Below, piece after piece: positions 1-8,611 of a stretch of DNA of 64,000 bases. Under the pieces are notes generated by a model that worked only from the letters and a program-made list of their open reading frames with translations, made no database searches and was not told the origin of the DNA. A program made the translations under genes and the position numbers. Source of the DNA: Flammeovirga sp. OC4 (GTDB lineage: Bacteria > Bacteroidota > Bacteroidia > Cytophagales > Flammeovirgaceae); contig NZ_JTAM01000023.1 in the NCBI RefSeq assembly GCF_000812565.1, forward strand, positions 1-64,000, read 5' to 3'. Numbering within the stretch: position 1 is the first letter of the stretch; the number at the start of each line of letters is the position of its first letter.

Positions 1-101
1 AATCATAAGAGAAATGAAGAAGAAGGAAATTTGAAAGTAAAACCTATAAATGCTTGTTGAAAAGCTAGTTGAAAGTTGACTATAATTTAGTTTACAATGT
101 A
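1..101. repeat. Right end of a MITE-like interspersed element (copy A)
   Basis: Positions 15-103 align closely, about four bases in five by eye, with 12966-13055. Both end in the same 15-base terminus, here at 87-101 (TTAGTTTACAATGTA). The left end lies outside the window. I infer that this is one copy of the element seen complete at 12600-13053. Confidence 0.6.
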
Positions 102-117
102 GTGTTCTCATAAAATA

Positions 118-155
118 AAAGACACACAAAGGACATTAACCCCTCATGTGTCTTA
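118..155 (-). terminator. Probable terminator after the first GH26-like gene
   Basis: AAGACACA (119-126) pairs with TGTGTCTT (147-154). On the minus strand the stem is followed by a T-rich run. It lies about 110 bases past the stop of the gene at 264-1418. Confidence 0.5.
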
Positions 156-263
156 TGGAAAATCTGTTTGTTAGTCTTTGCAAGAAGACTATGAATCGAT
201 AAGCATTACACTACTTAAAATGAATTACCTGTTATTTATAAACCTTATTGAATCTATTATTAA

Positions 264-1418
264 CTACTTTACTGTGTATTTTTTGTATAAATCTTCAGAA
301 GACATGATATATCTTTTGTCTTGAAGTTTTGCTTCCCATTTTTTCTTGAGATTCTTATTCACTTGCAATCGAGCGTCAACCAATTTGAACGTTGGATTAT
401 CAAACCACATGGGGTGCGATTTCCAGTTACAGTTGATGTATGAAAATGCTTTTACAACATCATCGTTTTTCTCAATTGTATCAAAGAAAGGAACAAACCA
501 TTCGTTCCATGCTAATTGAGCCTCGTCTTCATTATTTAAGTCCATTGGTAATGTTTGGTTATCAAACTTCATAAAAGGACCTGAGACAGTTGGTGATGCC
601 TCCGCAATAAATACAGGCTTACCTTTCGCTCTTGCAAATTCAATCATTTCTTGCTCTCGCCACCTTGCAAAAAATGAAAAACCACACCAATCCACATATT
701 CATCCCCAGGATACCAATCTTCCAATTGACCAGGAGTAGAAACAAATCCTGTAGACTGCCATACGTATGCCACGTTTTCAACATTTTCTTTGTCTAAGAC
801 ATCTTTTACTCTTCTATATGCCTTAAGATAATCTTCTCTCTTGTAATGGTTCCATAAGTGACCATCAAACTCGTATCCTACTCTTAAAAATACAGGACGA
901 GGTGCAATGGACTTTATAAACTTACCTAATTCAATAATCATCTCATCATGTTCACCATTCGCAACTTTTGTTTCATGGTTTACCATTCCAAGACCAATGG
1001 CCAACATCATATTGTCATAATCAGAATCCGCCAACTGAAGACTCGCATTATAGACACTATCACCCCAGTTGTCGGAACTATAAATACCATCTAATCCTTT
1101 GTGTACAAATCCAAATGTGGTATCTCCAGGTGTTAAGAAAGAGTAAGAAGTAAATCCAGCAGGACGCTCCTTGAAATGATCTAAATACCCATCATTATAT
1201 TCCTCTAACCCACCAAGGGCTGAAATTTCTTGTCCAATAAAAACCAAAACTTTCCCATCTTCGGGTTCATATTTTGCTAAAGGTCTATCCACTTTTGCCG
1301 ATGTATTAGGAGAAGCAACAGCACTTTTAATAAACGTTTTATCAGTTGTCTGTTCTACACACCCTATTAAACCTAAAGCAAAAGAGACAGCTATAAAATA
1401 AACTGTTCTCATTATCAT
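264..1418 (-). CDS. GH26-like glycoside hydrolase, lipoprotein
   Basis: Probably an endo-acting glycosidase that cuts a plant or algal polysaccharide at the cell surface or in the periplasm. The N-terminus is a lipoprotein signal ending in GLIGC. The rest is one (beta/alpha)8 domain. The likely acid/base is E183 in GYEFDG, at the end of the strand after PVFLRV. The likely nucleophile is E273 in FIAEASP. This spacing of about 90 residues and the overall order fit GH26. The GYEFD form resembles what I recall of marine beta-1,3-xylanases more than mannanases, so beta-1,3-xylan is a guess at the substrate. It is a paralogue of the gene at 4537-5829 but has no T9SS domain, so it should stay anchored. 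An in-frame ATG six bases downstream (1412) is an equally good start. Phased TACTTCA repeats lie about 165 bases upstream. Confidence 0.75.
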   Translation of the reverse strand: MIMRTVYFIAVSFALGLIGCVEQTTDKTFIKSAVASPNTSAKVDRPLAKYEPEDGKVLVFIGQEISALGGLEEYNDGYLDHFKERPAGFTSYSFLTPGDTTFGFVHKGLDGIYSSDNWGDSVYNASLQLADSDYDNMMLAIGLGMVNHETKVANGEHDEMIIELGKFIKSIAPRPVFLRVGYEFDGHLWNHYKREDYLKAYRRVKDVLDKENVENVAYVWQSTGFVSTPGQLEDWYPGDEYVDWCGFSFFARWREQEMIEFARAKGKPVFIAEASPTVSGPFMKFDNQTLPMDLNNEDEAQLAWNEWFVPFFDTIEKNDDVVKAFSYINCNWKSHPMWFDNPTFKLVDARLQVNKNLKKKWEAKLQDKRYIMSSEDLYKKYTVK

Positions 1419-1582
1419 ACTTGTAAAAATTAAAGGATGACCAATCCAAAAAATTTACTCTGTTTAAAGTAAATAGTCTGCAATATTCTTTCTTTTCGTT
1501 GAGTAAATGATCAATGGTTTTGAAAGACAAAACTGTTGTTCAATTACCTATTTCAAAGGTCATTATTTTTTTTAATATGTAA

Positions 1583-1623
1583 ACTACTACAACTACTCTC
1601 GACACTACTTCACAACTACTTCA
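1583..1623. promoter_or_regulatory. Phased ACTAC/ACTACTTCA repeats, putative operator
   Basis: ACTAC units begin at 1583, 1592, 1604 and 1615. The last two are identical ACTACTTCA units exactly 11 bases apart. The block sits between the divergent genes at 1418 and 1708, upstream of the -7 box at 1671. The same heptamer occurs before susC and before the regulator gene. Its role as a regulator binding site is inferred. Confidence 0.5.
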
Positions 1624-1670
1624 AACCGCCTTTTTGATATCAAAATCAGCATTTTATAAATGAATAAAAG

Positions 1671-1678
1671 TACTTTTG
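1671..1678 (+). promoter_or_regulatory. Bacteroidota -7 box for the gene at 1708
   Basis: TACTTTTG matches TAnnTTTG exactly and would give a leader of about 23 bases. I see no good -33 element at normal spacing, which would suit an activator-dependent promoter using the repeats at 1583-1623. Confidence 0.45.
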
Positions 1679-1707
1679 TTTATCAACAAACATAATTGCG
1701 ATTAGAA

Positions 1708-3009
1708 ATGAAATGTAAATTAAAATCACTCTTCTTTTTGTTACTTCTCTTACCCTATATAAGCCGTGCTCAAGGCAATGAGAGGTTGAAGTTATTCAAC
1801 GAAGAGCACTTCTTCATTAAAGGTGTAGGCATTGATAATAATGTAGGTCTCACCAAATTTGAACTCTTGGCTCAATCAGGTGCGAATGCATTTAGAACTT
1901 GGAGTACACAAAATGCAGAAGCAAAATTTGACTCCGCCCAAAAGTATAATCTTAAAGTCGCTTTAGGAATTGCAGTTGAACAAGAATTGCATGGGTTTGA
2001 TTATAATGACAAAGAAGCTGTAAAAAAGCAATTGGAAAAAATCAAAGCTCAAGTACTAAAGTATAAGGACCGACCCGAATTAATGTGTTGGGTTGTAGGA
2101 AATGAATTAAACCTTCTTTTTGACGAACATGGACAGCTTGCTCTAGTAAATCCAAAAGTTTATGATGCATTGGAAGAGATCATTCAATTTATCCATAGTG
2201 TTGACCCTATTCATCCTGTAACGACAACATTTGCCGGCATTACGAAGGAACATGTCGTTCGAACTTTAGAAAGAACACCAAGCTTGGATATCATCTCATT
2301 TCAAGTGTATGGTGATTTATTAGTTTTACCTCAACGTGTAAAAGAACTTCACTTGAAAATTCCTTATATGGTCACTGAATATGGGGCAGTTGGACATTGG
2401 GAAAGACCTATCACACCATGGAACAGAGAAGTAGAAGAAACCTCATTTGAAAAAGGAGAAGGCCTAGCAAACCGAATTCAAAAAGGCATGGTTGAGAATC
2501 AAGACCCGCTATTCCTAGGTTCTTTTGCTTTTTATTGGGGACAAAAACAAGAGAGAACACCTACATGGTATGGCCTCTTTACTGTATCAGGAGAAAGTGA
2601 CGCTCGCATTGATGAGCTTACTAAATATTGGTCTGGAAAATACCCCGAAAATAGAGCTCCTTCCGTAAAAAGCATACAGCTAAACGGAAAAAAGGCAAGC
2701 GATTTTATTGTCATAAAGGATGAAAAAATACTGACTTCCAATATTGAGCTATCGGTGCCAAAAGCAGAGAATTTAAGTTTTCATTGGGAATTAATGGAAG
2801 AAGTGAAAGTTAAAAGTCAAGGGGGTGCTTTTGAACAAACACCTCCCAAAATAAACCTCCAAATCATTGAGAATAAAGAAATTGAAATCACCTTCAAAAC
2901 ACCTCAAAAGGAAGGAGATTACAGGCTTTTTGTTTATGTCTATGATGGAAAAGGAAAAGTAGGAACAGCCAATATCCCCTTTTATGTCGGAGACTTGAAA
3001 GATATGTAA
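1708..3009 (+). CDS. Clan GH-A glycosidase with C-terminal beta domain, secreted
   Basis: Probable retaining glycoside hydrolase related to the TIM barrels of GH2 and GH5. A signal peptide (FFLLLLLPYISRAQ) is followed by FFIKGVGIDN and SGANAFRTW, typical of the first strands of such barrels. WVVGNELN carries the likely acid/base Glu and VTEYGA the likely nucleophile Glu. SFAFYWGQKQ follows. The last 110 or so residues form a beta-rich domain after NRAPSVKSI. The ATG at 1708 is chosen because the in-frame upstream triplet at 1696 is TTG and the signal peptide starts at 1708. It is divergent from the GH26-like gene and shares its control region, so it probably finishes degradation of the same glycan. 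Family and substrate are not certain. Confidence 0.7.
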   Translation: MKCKLKSLFFLLLLLPYISRAQGNERLKLFNEEHFFIKGVGIDNNVGLTKFELLAQSGANAFRTWSTQNAEAKFDSAQKYNLKVALGIAVEQELHGFDYNDKEAVKKQLEKIKAQVLKYKDRPELMCWVVGNELNLLFDEHGQLALVNPKVYDALEEIIQFIHSVDPIHPVTTTFAGITKEHVVRTLERTPSLDIISFQVYGDLLVLPQRVKELHLKIPYMVTEYGAVGHWERPITPWNREVEETSFEKGEGLANRIQKGMVENQDPLFLGSFAFYWGQKQERTPTWYGLFTVSGESDARIDELTKYWSGKYPENRAPSVKSIQLNGKKASDFIVIKDEKILTSNIELSVPKAENLSFHWELMEEVKVKSQGGAFEQTPPKINLQIIENKEIEITFKTPQKEGDYRLFVYVYDGKGKVGTANIPFYVGDLKDM

Positions 3010-3015
3010 TAAAAC

Positions 3016-3048
3016 ATCCCCTATCCATAAAAATATGGTATAGGGGAT
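3016..3048. terminator. Hairpin between convergent genes
   Basis: ATCCCCTAT pairs with ATAGGGGAT around a short inner stem. It lies between the ends of the genes at 3009 and 3081. There is no long T-tract, so it may act as a weak terminator or an mRNA 3' end stabiliser. Confidence 0.45.
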
Positions 3049-3080
3049 CTGTATATATTAAGTGCTGTATAATAGTTAGA

Positions 3081-4265
3081 TTATTGTTTTACGAATTTTG
3101 AAGATTTACCATCTATAGTTAGTATATAGATGCCTTTATCTAAATCAGCAACATCAACTGAAGTTTTGGATGTAAATGATTTCGACTTGACTTCAATGCC
3201 ATTAATAGAATGTATTTTCAAAGCTACTTCTCCTTCCGAAGGATAGGAAACATTTAATACAGATGTTACTGGATTAGGAAAAGTAGAGAAAGTTACATTT
3301 TCTTCAACCGAAGTATTACGAGTTCTTGCATTTGAACCTACATAATAATATGGAGTTCTATGAGAGTTTCCATAATTATCACTATAAATCATAAAGTATT
3401 TATAAGAAGGTGTGTAAGGATAACTTGTATACTTTACCACATTTGGCACCTTACTGATTGGATACGTTGCTATCGAACCTCCATAATTAGGTGAAGACCA
3501 GTAAATCGTCACCGTACCTGTTCTGTCTGTATTATTTTCAGTGAATTTAAAAGAGGTGTTAGAATAAAACTTTGAAATGACTACGTTATCAGGATCTTCA
3601 AACGGAGGTCTAAGTTTTAGCTTATGAACCTTTACAAATTTTTCACCACAAGTATTAATGGCTTCTGATTCAAACTGAAGTTCAACATCTTTTAAAGAAC
3701 TATTATAATTTGTGTTTAATATTAGCTCATCTCTATACACTGTTAAATACGGCGATAAAGATTTAAACTTAAAAGATGTCACTGCTGAAGATGAAAAACC
3801 TCTATATTCAACTTTAACTCTGTCATTTTTGTAAGTCAATGAACTGTTTAACTCACTTTGGTTTGTGATATAGACATTGAGATTGTAGTTAATTGTAGTA
3901 CGTTTAAGGTTGATTTCATCTTTACCACTACCACTGTATGAAACTTCAATTCTAACTGGTTTCGTACTTGTTACATAAGGAAATAGTAATAAAATCTTCG
4001 AAGAGGTATCATTATACTTATTAATTGGTGTTTCCCTTACTAACGTCTCAGTATAAGAATCTACTTCATAAATTCTTGCATAATAAACGTAAGTATTTGG
4101 CTTGTTGAATTTTAAGTAAATGGAGCTTCCAACTTGAACTTCACCTTTACAGTTTAATCCAAAAATAGTAAAGTTTCCTTTGTTAGAAGTAGCAGTGTTA
4201 GCTTTTGATGAATTCACACCTAGTACAAGTGTGAAAAAAATAATTAGTAATGTTAGCTGTTTCAT
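3081..4265 (-). CDS. T9SS-exported protein with Ig-like beta domains, unknown function
   Basis: I do not recognise an enzyme family. A signal peptide (LLIIFFTLVLGVNSSKA) is followed by about 290 residues rich in Ser, Thr, Tyr and Val, with the strand pattern of tandem Ig-like or SprB-type domains. The last 75 or so residues are a typical T9SS type A sorting domain: FSTFPNPVTSVLNVSYP, a middle strand, then GIYILTIDGKSSKFVKQ. The product should be secreted or held on the cell surface. It lies between two glycosidase genes of the locus but is separated from both by about 270 bases or a convergent gene, so a role in glycan binding is only a possibility. Confidence 0.7.
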   Translation of the reverse strand: MKQLTLLIIFFTLVLGVNSSKANTATSNKGNFTIFGLNCKGEVQVGSSIYLKFNKPNTYVYYARIYEVDSYTETLVRETPINKYNDTSSKILLLFPYVTSTKPVRIEVSYSGSGKDEINLKRTTINYNLNVYITNQSELNSSLTYKNDRVKVEYRGFSSSAVTSFKFKSLSPYLTVYRDELILNTNYNSSLKDVELQFESEAINTCGEKFVKVHKLKLRPPFEDPDNVVISKFYSNTSFKFTENNTDRTGTVTIYWSSPNYGGSIATYPISKVPNVVKYTSYPYTPSYKYFMIYSDNYGNSHRTPYYYVGSNARTRNTSVEENVTFSTFPNPVTSVLNVSYPSEGEVALKIHSINGIEVKSKSFTSKTSVDVADLDKGIYILTIDGKSSKFVKQ

Positions 4266-4536
4266 TTTTATTTAAATTAGTTATTAGCACTTAACATATA
4301 TATTTATCGCTTAAGTCTCCTTATTTCTATTGAATTGGAGCTAATTTGGAGCCCAGGCTCTAAGAGTGAATTTTCTATATTTAAAGTTGAGTTAAATAGT
4401 AGTTTACAGGGCATTGTATTGATAGACGTACTTTATCTAATCATTCACCATCAGAAAGGCTCCAAAAAACTCTAAACACTAATCGCATTTTAAGAGAGGA
4501 CACACCAAAATGAAGTCCTCCTAATTTTCACACTTA

Positions 4537-5829
4537 TTATTTCTTAGTGTGTAATACTTTTTTGATGATTTGATTTCCTTTATCATCATACATTATGATT
4601 GAATATAAACCTGAATCTATTGGTAAATCTATAGTTTGGGAATGCTTTTCCATTTGCATTTCTTCCACAATTTTACCGGATCCGATTTCGATAATCATTA
4701 GTTTTGAAATAAAGATAGATTCCAATAATTCTATCCTTAAACCAGCATTACTAGAATAAACTTTGACTTTACTTTCCAATTGTTCATCTTCTAAAGCAGT
4801 AATTGTTGCAAAACAATCTTCTTCTGTTGAAAAAGGATAACCAATAGAATCAAACAAATTACTTGTACTTTTCAACCAAGTACCATCATCGATTGCAGTC
4901 TTCCAATTTTTAGTAACTACTGCATTAGCCTGTATTCTTGAATCTCCCCAATTGATATCACTATCTCTCCACATGGGTTGTGCATTCCAGTCGACATTGA
5001 TATAGGCTAACGCTTTTATAGATTCATTATTATTGATAAGATCGAATAAAGGTTGAAACCAAATTGACCATACATTTTCAGTCGTAGCTTCCAAATCATA
5101 TCCCATAGGAGTGGCTTCAGCAATCATAACAGGCTTACCTTTTTGTTTTGCAAAACTAATTAAAGAGGCTCCCGCTCCTCTTCCAAAATAAGAAAATGCC
5201 ATCCAATCTACATACTCATCGCCTGGGTAATAGGCATTTAAAATATTTGCGGCATGTACGCCATCTGATTGCCATACAAAATCGCAATTTAAAACTCTTT
5301 CTTCGTCAAACACATCTACAATATGTTGGTACATCTTCACGTAATTTGATGGGTTGTAATTATTATGGGGACCATCAAATTCATACCCTATTCTCAAATA
5401 CACTGGACGATTAGTGTTTTTAATCCAATTCGCTAATCTTCTGATATTATAATCTCTTGTTCCCTCAATTACAGCTGTTTCCTGCCCTACCAAAAACAAG
5501 CCTAAAGCAATTGTGGAGTTTGTAAAATTGCTATCATCGATATATTGTTGTGCATTCACATCACCTGCACCATAGTTGGCTTTACTCATTAAGCCCTGTA
5601 AATTCACAATGTTTGTATAAGAAGTAACACCTGCTGGATAATATTCAAAAGCATCAACATATCCATCCGTATAATTTGATAACCCACCAACAGCACCTAG
5701 GTCCTGCCCTATAATTAGTAATTTTTCTCCATCAGAAGGAACAAATTTGGCATTTCCACCAAAACATGCTGACCTTTCCTGAGCGTATAACTGATGAGTT
5801 AATAAAAAAATAAATAAAAAATATCTCAT
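4537..5829 (-). CDS. GH26-like glycoside hydrolase with T9SS sorting domain
   Basis: Probable secreted endo-glycosidase, paralogous to the gene at 264-1418. After a signal peptide ending in QLYAQ, the catalytic barrel carries the likely acid/base E150 in GYEFDGP and the likely nucleophile E238 in MIAEATP, 88 residues apart. Other shared blocks are IGQDLGAVGGL, YYPGDEYVDWMAFSYF and ALAYINVDW. Residues 345-430 form a T9SS type A sorting domain (strands around LRIELLE and GLYSIIMYD), so this copy is exported across the outer membrane. As for its paralogue, the motif form suggests a beta-1,3-xylanase-like specificity, but this is not proven. It lies at the end of the susC-susD-PKD gene row and is probably co-transcribed with it in part. 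Confidence 0.75.
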   Translation of the reverse strand: MRYFLFIFLLTHQLYAQERSACFGGNAKFVPSDGEKLLIIGQDLGAVGGLSNYTDGYVDAFEYYPAGVTSYTNIVNLQGLMSKANYGAGDVNAQQYIDDSNFTNSTIALGLFLVGQETAVIEGTRDYNIRRLANWIKNTNRPVYLRIGYEFDGPHNNYNPSNYVKMYQHIVDVFDEERVLNCDFVWQSDGVHAANILNAYYPGDEYVDWMAFSYFGRGAGASLISFAKQKGKPVMIAEATPMGYDLEATTENVWSIWFQPLFDLINNNESIKALAYINVDWNAQPMWRDSDINWGDSRIQANAVVTKNWKTAIDDGTWLKSTSNLFDSIGYPFSTEEDCFATITALEDEQLESKVKVYSSNAGLRIELLESIFISKLMIIEIGSGKIVEEMQMEKHSQTIDLPIDSGLYSIIMYDDKGNQIIKKVLHTKK

Positions 5830-5851
5830 GGAGTATTGATTAAAAAGTTAC

Positions 5852-5889
5852 AAAAAGGGAGGTACTCCTCTAAGAGAAATACCCCCTTC
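5852..5889 (-). terminator. Possible weak terminator between the PKD and GH26-like genes
   Basis: On the minus strand AAGGGGG pairs with CTCCCTT, with one G-T pair, and is followed by a short T run. It could lower expression of the last gene relative to susCD. The stem is imperfect. Confidence 0.3.
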
Positions 5890-5921
5890 TCACATTTGTT
5901 TAAGAATGCTATTTCTTTGAA

Positions 5922-6890
5922 TTACTCAGCTGCAGGAGCTGGTTCTTCTTCTACAACATCTTCTTGAACGAACTTCAAGTAACGGTAGTTTATACCATTT
6001 TCTGGTTCGTTTTTATTAAGTACATTCAAGTATCTAACGTACAATTCTGTTTCTGTAAGAGATACAATCTCATATTTAGAATTTACAACACCATCTACTG
6101 TTTGCTTATAACCAAGGAATCCTCCATCCATGATTTGAAGAAACATTGCACCATCCTCCTCAATTATAGATACAGAGTAAGAGTCTTCACCCTCATAAAC
6201 TGATTCAAAATCTTCGTAATCTTTTGCTGTAATATCTTCTTGCCAGTTATTGATTTGATGTGTTGCTTGTACTTCCATTACATTAGGGAAGAGACCAAAA
6301 GTAAAACGAGACTTAAGTGCTTCAGGCATAGAAATACCTTCACCGTTGTTACCACCCCAGTGGTTGTATTGTGAACCCCACCAAATTACGTTTTGATCAG
6401 GATTCCAATCACCATGCTCAGGACCAGGACCTACTTGGAAAGCACCTGGAGCAATAGAGAATTTCCATGTTTTTCCTAGACCAGGACCCCCGTCTTGACA
6501 ACCGCCAGTCAATAATTGGTAGTAATTATTATTACAAATTACATCTGACTCTGCATCAGTTACAGTTAATGTACCTGTTACTTCAGAAACACCTTGAGCT
6601 GAAGTTAGTACTACACTTACAGTAAACTCACTATTCCATAAGTAAGTATGTGAAGCCTCTGGACCTTCAGAATTTACAGTGTTTCCATCTCCAAAAGAGA
6701 ATACATAAGATAAAACTCCTGTTGCCTCTTCAACTTCAACAGTCACTTTTGAATTATCATCTGAATCCTGAGTTATTTTAAGAACAGCTGCAGGAACATC
6801 TACAGTAGATGAATCATCATCAGAACATGATCCGAAAGCAAGGGCAATTAAACCTAAAATTAATAATTTTAATAAATCGAATTTTCTCAT
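5922..6890 (-). CDS. PKD-domain surface glycan-binding lipoprotein
   Basis: Probable outer-membrane lipoprotein that binds the polysaccharide taken up by the neighbouring SusC/SusD, in the place where SusE/F-type proteins are encoded. The signal ends in ALAFGSC followed by an acidic stretch (SDDDSS), a common surface-export tag in Bacteroidota. Residues 35-110 fit a PKD domain (YVFSFGDGNTV and FTVSVVLTS). The rest is a beta-sandwich rich in Trp, Gly and Tyr (VIWWGSQYNHWGGNNGEG), of a kind often seen after PKD domains in laminarin- or xylan-type loci. No catalytic motif is visible. It follows susD after a 161-base spacer with two hairpins. Confidence 0.7.
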   Translation of the reverse strand: MRKFDLLKLLILGLIALAFGSCSDDDSSTVDVPAAVLKITQDSDDNSKVTVEVEEATGVLSYVFSFGDGNTVNSEGPEASHTYLWNSEFTVSVVLTSAQGVSEVTGTLTVTDAESDVICNNNYYQLLTGGCQDGGPGLGKTWKFSIAPGAFQVGPGPEHGDWNPDQNVIWWGSQYNHWGGNNGEGISMPEALKSRFTFGLFPNVMEVQATHQINNWQEDITAKDYEDFESVYEGEDSYSVSIIEEDGAMFLQIMDGGFLGYKQTVDGVVNSKYEIVSLTETELYVRYLNVLNKNEPENGINYRYLKFVQEDVVEEEPAPAAE

Positions 6891-6968
6891 TTCATTAAAT
6901 TTTATGAATGTAAAAAGAATAGTGTGTCTCTATTGAGAGCGTTAAAAAATAGGCAGTAAGGTGCCAGC

Positions 6969-7038
6969 TTGGTAAAAAACTACCAACGAAAGAAAGAAAT
7001 ATCTTGAAGGTGTCAGCTAATACTGAATATTAGCTGAC
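6969..7038. other. Two hairpins in the susD-PKD gene spacer
   Basis: TTGGTA (6969-6974) pairs with TACCAA (6981-6986). GTCAGCTAATA (7012-7022) pairs perfectly with TATTAGCTGAC (7028-7038) around a five-base loop. Neither has a T-tract in the direction of transcription. They probably protect or process the susCD mRNA and set different levels for the genes after susD. Confidence 0.55.
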
Positions 7039-7051
7039 GATTATTTATATA

Positions 7052-8584
7052 CTAGTTGCTAGGATTTGGTTTGATGATACCATTTGTCAAATCAATTTCT
7101 GATTGTGGTATCGGGAACTTTTCGTGAGTTCCTTTCACAAAACCTTCATCCAATAATCTTTGTGTGATCTGGCCTGTTCTTACTTGATCGAAGAAGCGGT
7201 GACCTTCCATTGCTAACTCCAAACGTCTTTCAGCATATACTTGATCCAATGTAGGTGCACCAAGTGATGGTAAACCTGCTCTAGTTCTTACTGCATTAAA
7301 AGGAGTTGCAGCTTCACCCGCTTTACCTACTTTAATGGCTAACTCCGCTTGGAATAAAAGTAAGTCTGCATATCTAAACATTCTGTAGTTAGAAGGTCCA
7401 TTACATCTATGGTCACCAATTGATGATTTTGTTTGCTCGCTAAGTGGTAAGAAATACTTTTGAGAAGCTAATCCTTCTGTGTTATTCCAGTTGTCTGACG
7501 GTTCACTTGGAATTTCCATTGCAAACCCATCTTGAGGGTACACCACTTCACCATCGTAGATCAACGTTTGCTCTCTTCTGATATCATCACCCGCAGCTCT
7601 ATACAATGCATCTAGTTCTTTGTTTGGAATATTGAAACCCCAACCTTCACCAAATTCACTGTCAGTACCCGCTCTTACAGAAGTCATCATGTTAGAGTAA
7701 GAACCTGTTGATTGTAAATTCCAGTTATGGAATGCTGAAGGCTCAAATTGTACTTCAAAAATAGAATAATCACCATTTTCGTTTTCAAGTCTCCAGATTT
7801 TCTCAAAATCAATCAGTGCATATTGACCTGAAGCAACAACCTCTTTTGTGAAATTATAAGCCTCATCATAATAAGCCGTTTCATTAGAATATAAAGCCGC
7901 TTTAGCAAAGTACGACTGCGCCATACCTTTTGTTGCTCTACCTAAATAATTACCATCGTACTCCGCTTTTAATTTAAGATGAACTTGTGCTTCTCTGAAA
8001 TCAGTTAAGATAAAATCATATGTTTCTTTCTCTGTAGCACGAGCAATTTGAGTGATGTTGATATAATCATCTTCTGTTTGAAGTAATGGCACTCCACCAA
8101 ACATTTTTGCAAGTTGGAAATAATGCCATCCTCTTAAAAACCTTGCCTCAGAATATCCTTGATTGTAATCCTCTTCTGAGATTTTATCTTTACTCGTTTC
8201 TAATGCAAAAAGTGCGTTATTTGCTCTAAAAACACCTGCAAAGTGCTTTTGCCAAACTAATTCATACATTGGATCACTCGCATTCCATTGGAACTTTTGG
8301 ACAGATTGCATGTAGCCCAAGTCACCTTCAGTCAAACCTCCTTTTGAAGCATCATCAGAAGCTATATCACCAAAGATGAAATAATTATAGAACTGAGATT
8401 GTTGAAAACTCCATAACATCGGATTGTAAGCTGCAATCAACATTCTATCAATATTAGCTGGATCAGATACGAATACAGAAGCAGTTTCTCTTGCTAATGG
8501 CTCTCTTTCTAAGAAGTTAGAACAACTTGAGGTTCCAATTCCTATTAAAGCTCCTGCAATTAATGATTTATATATTTTTTTCAT
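7052..8584 (-). CDS. SusD-like outer-membrane glycan-binding lipoprotein
   Basis: Binds oligosaccharide and caps the SusC channel on the outside of the outer membrane. The lipobox is GTSSC after a short signal, followed by SNFLEREPL, a classic SusD start. RFLRGWHYFQLAKMFGGVPL, early in the protein, is the TPR-type SusD motif. FRYADLLLFQAELA and ERRLELAMEGHRFFDQVRTG near the C-terminus are the conserved RagB/SusD blocks. At 510 residues it has the usual length. It follows susC by 27 bases, so the two are one transcription unit. Its glycan cannot be read from the sequence. Neighbouring GH26-like enzymes suggest a xylan or mannan type. Confidence 0.93.
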   Translation of the reverse strand: MKKIYKSLIAGALIGIGTSSCSNFLEREPLARETASVFVSDPANIDRMLIAAYNPMLWSFQQSQFYNYFIFGDIASDDASKGGLTEGDLGYMQSVQKFQWNASDPMYELVWQKHFAGVFRANNALFALETSKDKISEEDYNQGYSEARFLRGWHYFQLAKMFGGVPLLQTEDDYINITQIARATEKETYDFILTDFREAQVHLKLKAEYDGNYLGRATKGMAQSYFAKAALYSNETAYYDEAYNFTKEVVASGQYALIDFEKIWRLENENGDYSIFEVQFEPSAFHNWNLQSTGSYSNMMTSVRAGTDSEFGEGWGFNIPNKELDALYRAAGDDIRREQTLIYDGEVVYPQDGFAMEIPSEPSDNWNNTEGLASQKYFLPLSEQTKSSIGDHRCNGPSNYRMFRYADLLLFQAELAIKVGKAGEAATPFNAVRTRAGLPSLGAPTLDQVYAERRLELAMEGHRFFDQVRTGQITQRLLDEGFVKGTHEKFPIPQSEIDLTNGIIKPNPSN

Positions 8585-8611
8585 TTGAAATTTCTTTATC
8601 GTTTTACAAAA

